Part shown: positions 4,611 to 9,685 of the stretch, piece by piece
Numbering within the stretch: position 1 is the first letter of the stretch
Layout: each line of letters opens with the position of its first letter
Source of the DNA: Streptosporangiaceae bacterium
GTDB lineage: Bacteria; Actinomycetota; Actinomycetes; Streptosporangiales; Streptosporangiaceae
NCBI GenBank assembly: GCA_030043395.1
Contig: JASHXW010000578.1
Coordinates: 1-9,685, forward strand
Length of the DNA: 9,685 bases
Direction of reading: 5' to 3'
Translations under genes and position numbers: made by a program
Notes under the pieces: model-generated
What the model saw: only the letters and a program-made list of their open reading frames with translations
Database searches by the model: none
Told to the model about the DNA's origin: nothing

Positions 4611-5537
4611 TCACGAGTACAGCGAGCCGGTGTTGACGACTTGCTGCGTCGCCTGCTCGCTGCACAGGACCACTAGCAGGTTGGAGACCATCGCTGCCTT
4701 GCGCTCCTCGTCCAGCTCGACGACGCCCTCCTCCTCCAGCCGGTTCAGTGCCAGCTGGACCATGCCGACCGCGCCTTCGACGATCCGCTGCCGCGCGCCT
4801 ACGACCGCGCTTGCCTGCTGCTGGCGAAGCATCGCCTGGGCGATCTCCGGCGCGTAGGAGAGCCTGGTGAGCCGGGTCTCGATGACCTCGACCCCGGCCG
4901 ACTTGACCCGGTCGCCCAGTTCAGCCGACAGCCGGTGGGTGATCTCGTCTGCGTTGTCGCGCAGCGACATCGCGCCGGTGCCGCGGTTGTCATAGGGGTA
5001 GCTCGAGGCGATGTGCCGGACGGCTGTCTCGGACTGGATGGTCACGAACTGCCGGTAGTTGTCGACAGAGTAGACGGCGTTCGCGGTGTCCCTGACTTGC
5101 CAGACCACGACGGCGGCGATCTCGATCGGGTTGCCGTCCGCGTCGTTCACCTTCGCCTGCGCCGTCTCCTGGTTCCTGATCTTGGTTGAGACGGTAATGC
5201 GCTTGGTGAACGGGTTTACCCACTGCAGTCCGGAATCACGAATCGTTCCCCAGTACTTGCCGAAGAACTGGATGACGCGGGCCTCTCCAGGGGCGATCGG
5301 CGTCAGGCCGCCGAAGATGAAGGAAACCAGCACGATGAGGATGACACCTGCCCAGACCAGGAGCGTGGCAGTGTCCCCGTGATACTTGGTGGACTTCCAC
5401 AGCACGAAGATCCCGGCTGCGAGGAGAACCAGGGCTAGCAGGGACATCGGAATCCCTGCTATCTTCCACGCCTTGCGCTCAGCTACAGGCTGTGCGGGTT
5501 GATAAGTGGTTACTGCTGCTTCAGTTGTCGTTGCCAT
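4611..5537 (-). CDS. SPFH/band-7 (stomatin/flotillin-like) membrane protein
   Basis: This 308-residue membrane scaffold is of the stomatin/prohibitin/flotillin class, which forms large oligomers at membrane microdomains and modulates proteases or lipid order. A polar head (1-27) leads into two membrane segments (about 28-47 [18 protein letters not shown] and 57-77 [21 protein letters not shown]). The SPFH domain follows from about 80 to 240 ([109 protein letters not shown]). The tail, 241-308, is helical and probably coiled coil ([44 protein letters not shown]). The length is normal for the family. The start is set by GGAGGT 8 bp before ATG 5537. It is the first gene of a two-gene unit with the RHH protein and is divergent from anmK. 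A named function is not justified. Confidence 0.95.
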   Translation of the reverse strand: MATTTEAAVTTYQPAQPVAERKAWKIAGIPMSLLALVLLAAGIFVLWKSTKYHGDTATLLVWAGVILIVLVSFIFGGLTPIAPGEARVIQFFGKYWGTIRDSGLQWVNPFTKRITVSTKIRNQETAQAKVNDADGNPIEIAAVVVWQVRDTANAVYSVDNYRQFVTIQSETAVRHIASSYPYDNRGTGAMSLRDNADEITHRLSAELGDRVKSAGVEVIETRLTRLSYAPEIAQAMLRQQQASAVVGARQRIVEGAVGMVQLALNRLEEEGVVELDEERKAAMVSNLLVVLCSEQATQQVVNTGSLYS

Positions 5538-5564
5538 CTGACCCTACCTCCATGCCCTGATGGC

Positions 5565-5594
5565 TGATACCATGCTCTTATCATAGTGATATCA
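5565..5594. promoter_or_regulatory. TGATA/TATCA repeat cluster over the SPFH promoter
   Basis: The pentamer TGATA occurs at 5565-5569 and 5587-5591, and its complement TATCA at 5579-5583 and 5590-5594. They form an inverted repeat TATCA-TAG-TGATA (5579-5591) and the 8-bp palindrome TGATATCA (5587-5594). The -10 of the SPFH promoter (5580-5585) lies inside the array. Short repeated boxes like these suit ribbon-helix-helix proteins, so autoregulation by the second gene of the unit is plausible, though AT-rich promoter DNA can produce such boxes by chance. Confidence 0.45.
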
Positions 5595-5608
5595 GATTAA
5601 CTTGGCAA
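5580..5608 (-). promoter_or_regulatory. Strong housekeeping-type promoter of the SPFH/RHH unit
   Basis: On the minus strand TTGCCA (5608-5603) and TATGAT (5585-5580) are separated by exactly 17 bp, each close to the primary sigma consensus. Transcription is predicted to start near 5573, giving a leader of about 36 nt. That leader contains the strong ribosome site GGAGGT (5546-5551) before ATG 5537. I see no comparable promoter for the divergent anmK gene; TTGGCA at 5602-5607 on the plus strand lacks a convincing -10. Confidence 0.75.
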
Positions 5609-5707
5609 GCCGGCACGCGGGATGTTTCGAGGCCTATGCGGGCGATGCGGCCGTTGCGGGGGCGCCGCACCCGATGCAGTACGCCGGAGCTCATGGAGAA
5701 GGGTGGC

Positions 5708-6946
5708 ATGACCGACAGCCATGGCCCTAGCAATTCGCCTCGCCTGATGCGCGTCCTCGGCTGCATGTCCGGGACTTCAGTGGACGGGATCGACATCGCC
5801 TGCGCTGATCTCGACATCGCCGGCGACGCCCTGCACTGCCGCAATCTGGGGTTGCTCAGCGTGCCGTTCGACCCGGTGCTGCGCGAGCGGATCGTCGCGG
5901 CGCTGCCACCCGGATTGCCCGGTGCCGGGGAGCTGTGCGAGCTGCACGCCGAGCTCGGTGACGCGTACGCCGATGCCTTCGCCGCCGCCAGGGACGCCAT
6001 CGGGGGCGGCCGCGCCGACCTCGCCGTCCTGCATGGGCAGACGTTCTATCACTGGGTGGACGGTTCTGGCCGCGCCCGCGGGACGTTGCAGCTCGGCAAC
6101 TCGAGCGCGGTCGCGGAACGGCTCGCGGTGCCAGTGGTATCCGACCTGCGCAGCCGTGACATCGCTGCTGGCGGCCAGGGGGCACCACTTGTCCCGATGT
6201 TCGACGCGCTGTTGCTGGCCGGGCGCTCGGGGCAACCGGAACGTGCGGTGCGGTGCGCGGCGGTGAACCTCGGCGGCATCGCCAACCTGACCGTGGTCGA
6301 TGGGGGCCAGGTGGTGACCGCCTACGACGTAGGCCCGGCCGGCGCGCTGATGGACCCGGCCGCGGAAGCGGCAAGCGATGGCTCGCTGCGCTACGACGTG
6401 GATGGCGCGATCGCGGCGCGCGGGCAGGTCTGCGAGCCGCTGCTCGAGCGGCTGAAGGCCGACCCCTTCTACCGGCTCGCGGTACCGCGTAGCACCGGCC
6501 GGGAGCATTTCAATGCGGCTTACCTGCGCAGGGTGCTCCTTGACCTCGGCCTTGAGCCGCCGCCAGCAGGTGAAGATGTCCTGGCGACCGTGACGAGGCT
6601 CCTGGTTGACCTGCTCGCCGATGCCGCACGCCAGCATGACCTGGGCGAGCTGGTCCTGTCGGGTGGCGGCAGCCAGAACCTGACGACCCTGCGCTGGCTG
6701 CGTGCCGAACTGCGGGGCGTGACGGTGCGGACCACGGACGAGATCGGCGTTCCCGCGCAGGCCAAGGAGGCGCTCGCGTTCGCCGTCCTGGGCTACCTCA
6801 CGTGGAATGGGCTTCCCGGATCGGTGGTCGCCGCTACCGGCGCCCGGCATCGGTCAATCCTGGGCTCGATCGAGCCAGGAGACGGGCCGCTGATCCTCCC
6901 GCCGCCGTTGGCTTCGTCACCGTCGCGCCTGCACATCGACTCCTAG
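5708..6946 (+). CDS. anmK: Anhydro-N-acetylmuramic acid kinase
   Basis: AnmK phosphorylates and hydrolytically opens 1,6-anhydro-N-acetylmuramic acid to MurNAc-6-phosphate, using ATP, in cytoplasmic peptidoglycan recycling. The 412 residues show the family's ordered motifs: LGCMSGTSVDGIDIA (17-31, phosphate-binding), LHGQTFYHW (108-116), TLQLGNSSAVAERL (126-139), VVSDLRSRDIAAGGQGAPLVP (143-163), VNLGGIANLTV (186-196), YDVGPAGALMD (206-216), STGREHFN (262-269), LVLSGGGSQNLTTLRWL (315-331) and VPAQAKEALAFAVLGYLTWNGLP (348-370) then VVAATGARH. The presumed catalytic Asp207 is kept, but the family form DTGPxN reads DVGPAG here. ATG 5708 was chosen because GGAGAAGGG lies just upstream; an ATG at 5747 lacks a ribosome site. 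The gene is divergent from the SPFH gene. No murQ etherase is adjacent, so its pathway partner must be elsewhere. Confidence 0.95.
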   Translation: MTDSHGPSNSPRLMRVLGCMSGTSVDGIDIACADLDIAGDALHCRNLGLLSVPFDPVLRERIVAALPPGLPGAGELCELHAELGDAYADAFAAARDAIGGGRADLAVLHGQTFYHWVDGSGRARGTLQLGNSSAVAERLAVPVVSDLRSRDIAAGGQGAPLVPMFDALLLAGRSGQPERAVRCAAVNLGGIANLTVVDGGQVVTAYDVGPAGALMDPAAEAASDGSLRYDVDGAIAARGQVCEPLLERLKADPFYRLAVPRSTGREHFNAAYLRRVLLDLGLEPPPAGEDVLATVTRLLVDLLADAARQHDLGELVLSGGGSQNLTTLRWLRAELRGVTVRTTDEIGVPAQAKEALAFAVLGYLTWNGLPGSVVAATGARHRSILGSIEPGDGPLILPPPLASSPSRLHIDS

Positions 6947-6968
6947 CGCTACGGCACCACCCCGAAGC

Positions 6969-7022
6969 AACAACGATGTCCCCGCGCTGTGGTCATAGCA
7001 ACAGCGCGGGGACATCGTTGTT
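6969..7022. terminator. Bidirectional terminator between anmK and the APH gene
   Basis: The 22-base arm 6969-6990 (AACAACGATGTCCCCGCGCT...) is the exact reverse complement of 7001-7022, around the 10-base loop GGTCATAGCA. It lies 22 bp after the anmK stop and directly abuts the stop codon (7023-7025) of the convergent phosphotransferase gene, so one hairpin serves both. The foot of the stem is AT-richer than the top, giving a short TTGTT run on the plus strand and the same on the minus strand. Confidence 0.88.
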
Positions 7023-7850
7023 CTAGGCGATGGCGCGTTCCAGCAGGCGCCGGTTGGTCAGCATCCACGACGCCGCCCGGACGCGCCAGGCAATGCCCCA
7101 GGTGAAGGGGTAGCCGTCCACCGAGGTCGTGCCGGTTGTCTCTAGGGTGACGCCGGAGCTGATGGCCTCCGCGCGCGCGTCGTGCACGGCGAAGGTGATC
7201 ATCTTCTCCACGAAGTCACCGCGGTCACGCCGGTCCAGGCCGTAACCATCCAGGATCAGCCTCAGCTGCCGGGCGCGGGCGGCAGCGTCGGGCAGCCCGT
7301 TGCGCTCGGCGACGTCGTCGTCGTGCAGCTGCGCGTTCAGCCACGCGGCCTGGGCCAGTTCCCAGACCGCATCCACTGGCCCGGCGTACTCGAAGTCAAT
7401 CAGCGCGACCGGATGACCGTCCTGCGCGATGAAGTTCCACGGCCCTGTGTCGCAGTGCCCGATCACTGGCCGCGACCCCGGCAGCTCACGCCCGAACCAC
7501 GGCTTCCAGATCGCATCGAACCCAGGCCGAAATGTCCTTGCCGCTTCGTGCAAGCCCTTCAGCAGCCGGCCGACTTCGCTCACCTGCTCCTCTTCCCAGG
7601 CATGCGGCTGCGGGCTCTGGCCGGCGATGTAACTGAGCATCTCGCGCCCGTCCGGTGCGAAACCGTCTCCGATCACGCGCGGCGCGCCCGCGAAGCCGGC
7701 GTGCTCGAGATGGCGCAGGAACCCGAGCACCGTCTTGCTCCACGGGCCGGGGTCACGGTAGACCACGCCAGCCCGAAGGCTCGCCTTGGATACCTCGCCG
7801 CCGCTACCCCACACTCCGAGTCGGGTTTCGGGATCGTTGAGGTCGCTCAT
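7023..7850 (-). CDS. APH-family phosphotransferase
   Basis: This 275-residue protein-kinase-like phosphotransferase belongs to the aminoglycoside phosphotransferase (APH) superfamily. The N-lobe is compact (VVYRDPGPWSKTVLGFLRHLEHAGFAGAPRVIG, 29-61; GREMLSYIAG, 68-77), resembling a common actinobacterial group with a GPW signature. The catalytic loop is H132-C-D134-TGPWN139 and the metal-binding motif is I-D152-F-E154-YAGP, so the Brenner-type HxDx4N is intact, with Cys in place of the usual Gly. A long helical C-lobe follows (VDAVWELAQAAWLNAQL; LRLILDGYGL; FTWGIAWRVRAASWMLTNRRLLERAIA). The substrate cannot be read from sequence: antibiotic inactivation, sugar or metabolite phosphorylation are all possible. 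ATG 7850 has no clear ribosome site. It follows the LuxR-type gene by 127 bp, a gap in which I see no strong promoter. Confidence 0.88.
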   Translation of the reverse strand: MSDLNDPETRLGVWGSGGEVSKASLRAGVVYRDPGPWSKTVLGFLRHLEHAGFAGAPRVIGDGFAPDGREMLSYIAGQSPQPHAWEEEQVSEVGRLLKGLHEAARTFRPGFDAIWKPWFGRELPGSRPVIGHCDTGPWNFIAQDGHPVALIDFEYAGPVDAVWELAQAAWLNAQLHDDDVAERNGLPDAAARARQLRLILDGYGLDRRDRGDFVEKMITFAVHDARAEAISSGVTLETTGTTSVDGYPFTWGIAWRVRAASWMLTNRRLLERAIA

Positions 7851-7977
7851 CAGGCCGATGCTGCCATTGTTCGCTGGCGATTCGCATTCCGATATCGCGG
7901 CCGCGGCCTTGAGGCGACCTGCCGCGATGAGCGCTACTCCGGCCGAAGGCGCACGCCTGCCTCGCGCCGACTCTGGC

Positions 7978-9685
7978 CTAGGCCGGATCTGGTAGCTCTA
8001 TGCCGAGCGACGTTGCTTGCGGGATGGCCTGAGCGCGAGTCTGGACGCCGAGCTTGCGCAAGATCGCGGCCACGTGGTTGTCGACGGTCCGGTTCGACAA
8101 GGTCAGCCGAGCGGCGATCATCGTATTGCTCAGGCCCGTCGCCATCAGCGCGAGAACTTCCATCTCCCGGCCCGTCAGGCCAGCGGGATTAGCGGCGGTT
8201 CCCGCCCGAGGCCCGCGCGGCACGCTGGGTTCCCCGAGCGCGCGCAATCGCCGCGCAACCACCGAGGCGGCGCGTTGGACGCCAAGCCCGGACAGCATGT
8301 CCAATGCTCGCCGTAGTTCGGCCCGGTCGCTCGATCCAGCCAGTGCCAGCGCTGCCTCATAGGTGCACCGGCGTTCCTGCCACCAGCGGGCCGCGCCATC
8401 TGCATCGCCGGTGATCTCAAGCCGGTATGGCTCTGGAAGCGCAGACGGGTCGCCGCAGTCCAAGCCTGCCCGGTGCCGCCATACCTCGCGTTCGCCGGCG
8501 AACCAGCGCAGCTCGAGGGGAGTGGCCTCCCCGGTCGACATCGTCTCCTCGCCAATCTGGCGGGCGGATGCGCCGTCCAGCCAGGCGGCTTCAGCGCGCG
8601 CAGAGCCAAGGATGAGTGCCGCCTCTGCGAACGGCATTTCCTTGGCGACCGCGGCGGCCTCTTCGAGCACATGCGCATAGCCGGCGTCACCCCGCCTGGC
8701 TTGCAGCCGGGCAAGTACTACCAGCGCCCGCGTCCGGGCCAGTCCAGTTTCTCCTACCGGGCTGGCCAGAATTCCGGCGACAATGTCGGCCGCTTCGTCT
8801 AGGCGTCCAACGGCCAGGGCTCTTTCCGCGGCCATAGTCGCCAGCCAGCCCCACCATGTCTCGAGGCCGCGTTCCCGGCAGAAGGCCATCCCCGGTGCGA
8901 TATAGCGCTCGGCGAGAACCCATTCCCGCCGTGAGGACAGAACTGCCGCCGGGTGCGCGTAGGCGCGTGCCATGCCCAGCTCGTCCCCGGCCTGCTCTGC
9001 CAGCTCCCGGCTCCGGTCGAGCTTGGCCAGGCCATCGAGGTTGCCTTCGCGCAGCTCAGAGGTGCCGACAATGTTCAGCGAGTCGCCTATCGCGTCCAGG
9101 CATTCGAGCTGCTCGGCCAGGTCGATGGCCCGCCCGGCCCAGCTGAGGGCCTGATCGTCGCCGATCACGGCCAGGAGCCCGGCCAGGGCGTTGCAGGCGC
9201 GCGCCAGTTCCGGGGTTGGCGGGAGTTGCTCAAGCAAGGCAACTGCCTCGGAGACCGCCGCCAGGGCCTCCGCGTGAGCACCCAGGCGTCCCAGTTCGAT
9301 GGTGAGGCGACGCAGGGCGTCGCCCTGACGCAGCCTGTCGCCGGCTTCCCGGTGAATGCTCACCGCTTGGCGAAGGGCGGTGGCAGCCTCATCGGTCGCG
9401 TCGGTGAGATGCGCCATGGCCGCGTAACGCTCCAGCAGGTCAGCCCGCTGAGCTGGCTCGACAGCCCCGGCGTACCGCAGTGCCTGGTCATAGAGCATCG
9501 CAGCCGCCCGACGCGCGCCGGCCGCCGAAGCGCGGTCGGCTGCAACCGGAGCGAACTTAAGGACCGCCTCCCCGTCGCCAGCGGCTTCGGCGTGATGTAC
9601 CAGCCGCTCTGGATCGGGGTCTTCCTGGCGTGCTAGCGCAGCCAGTGCCGCGCGGTGAAGCGCTACCCACCGGCCCCGCGGCAAC
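7978..9685 (-). CDS. Large LuxR-family transcriptional regulator, C-terminal part (5' end beyond window)
   Basis: At least 568 codons are open to the right edge without a credible start; the first visible codon is a TTG inside the gene, so it continues outside. The visible beginning, PRGRWVALHRAALAALARQEDPDPERLVHHAEAAGDGEAVLKFAPVAADRASAAGARR, is what normally follows the AAA/STAND ATPase module in LuxR-family ATPase regulators of actinomycetes. A long alpha-helical, TPR-like region follows (about 60-480). The C-terminal LuxR helix-turn-helix at about 503-557 reads LTGREMEVLALMATGLSNTMIAARLTLSNRTVDNHVAAILRKLGVQTRAQA; the family residues LT-RE-EVL, G-SN--IA--L--S--TV--H---I-KL are all present. 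It presumably senses an intracellular signal through the ATPase part and activates target genes. The Walker motifs are off the window. It could control the downstream phosphotransferase gene on the same strand, but no direct evidence shows this. Confidence 0.93.
   Translation of the reverse strand, partial: LPRGRWVALHRAALAALARQEDPDPERLVHHAEAAGDGEAVLKFAPVAADRASAAGARRAAAMLYDQALRYAGAVEPAQRADLLERYAAMAHLTDATDEAATALRQAVSIHREAGDRLRQGDALRRLTIELGRLGAHAEALAAVSEAVALLEQLPPTPELARACNALAGLLAVIGDDQALSWAGRAIDLAEQLECLDAIGDSLNIVGTSELREGNLDGLAKLDRSRELAEQAGDELGMARAYAHPAAVLSSRREWVLAERYIAPGMAFCRERGLETWWGWLATMAAERALAVGRLDEAADIVAGILASPVGETGLARTRALVVLARLQARRGDAGYAHVLEEAAAVAKEMPFAEAALILGSARAEAAWLDGASARQIGEETMSTGEATPLELRWFAGEREVWRHRAGLDCGDPSALPEPYRLEITGDADGAARWWQERRCTYEAALALAGSSDRAELRRALDMLSGLGVQRAASVVARRLRALGEPSVPRGPRAGTAANPAGLTGREMEVLALMATGLSNTMIAARLTLSNRTVDNHVAAILRKLGVQTRAQAIPQATSLGIELPDPA

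Noticed and set aside
5636..5707. N-terminal extension of AnmK to ATG 5636
   Set aside because: The Arg-rich 24-residue extension has no family similarity, and a good ribosome site lies before ATG 5708.
5777..6850. A 357-codon minus-strand open frame opposite anmK
   Set aside because: anmK motifs on the plus strand are complete and ordered, and the opposite frame has no domain signature, so it is a codon-bias shadow.
7851..7977. Promoter or small gene between the LuxR-type and APH genes
   Set aside because: I found only weak -10-like bases (GATATC) without a paired -35, and no credible short reading frame.
7182..8192. A 336-codon plus-strand open frame across the APH gene and the end of the LuxR gene
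   Set aside because: It crosses two genes that are certain on the other strand and has a low-complexity Arg/Pro-rich composition.

Overview
The window is high-GC DNA with strong G/C preference at third codon positions. It encodes a SigK/RskA-type ECF sigma/anti-sigma pair, a LuxR-family regulator with a long helical region, and an SPFH gene followed by a small ribbon-helix-helix gene. This mix points to a high-GC actinomycete (Streptomyces/Streptosporangiales/Pseudonocardiales-like). No transposase, integrase, CRISPR array, tRNA or rRNA is visible, so it reads as ordinary chromosome with several regulatory modules.

Layout. (a) 1-1019, minus strand: an ECF sigma factor of the SigK type is followed by an overlapping membrane anti-sigma factor that runs off the left edge and begins at GTG. 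(b) 1020-1339: a divergent intergenic region with a SigK-like promoter facing left and a GGGTAT-type promoter facing right. (c) 1340-1783, plus strand: a DUF1269-like protein lacking the usual membrane hairpin, followed by a GC hairpin and a perfect 38-bp palindrome. (d) 4267 down to 1881, minus strand: a probable four-gene unit of ArsR-type repressor, SRPBCC/AHSA1 protein, tandem-GNAT acetyltransferase and four-helix membrane protein. Its promoter appears to give a leaderless mRNA and is covered by three copies of a 10-bp motif. (e) 5537 down to 4382, minus strand: an SPFH/band-7 membrane protein plus a 65-residue ribbon-helix-helix protein, with a strong -35/-10 promoter and a 49-bp terminator hairpin. 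(f) 5708-6946, plus strand: anhydro-N-acetylmuramic acid kinase (anmK), ending in a long bidirectional terminator shared with (g) 7850-7023, minus strand: an APH-family phosphotransferase. (h) 9685-7978, minus strand: the C-terminal 568 codons of a large LuxR-family regulator that continues beyond the right edge.

How the genes work together. The sigma/anti-sigma pair should form a membrane-signal-to-transcription switch that probably autoregulates. The ArsR repressor probably controls its own operon through the 10-bp motifs. The SPFH and ribbon-helix-helix genes form a two-gene unit in which the small DNA-binding protein may act on TGATA/TATCA repeats at the operon promoter. anmK belongs to cell-wall (anhydro-MurNAc) recycling; no murQ partner is present here. 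Nothing in the window is a clearly new multi-gene system. The most original signals are the promoter architectures, the expanded repeat in the tandem GNAT gene, the DUF1269 variant and the 38-bp palindrome.
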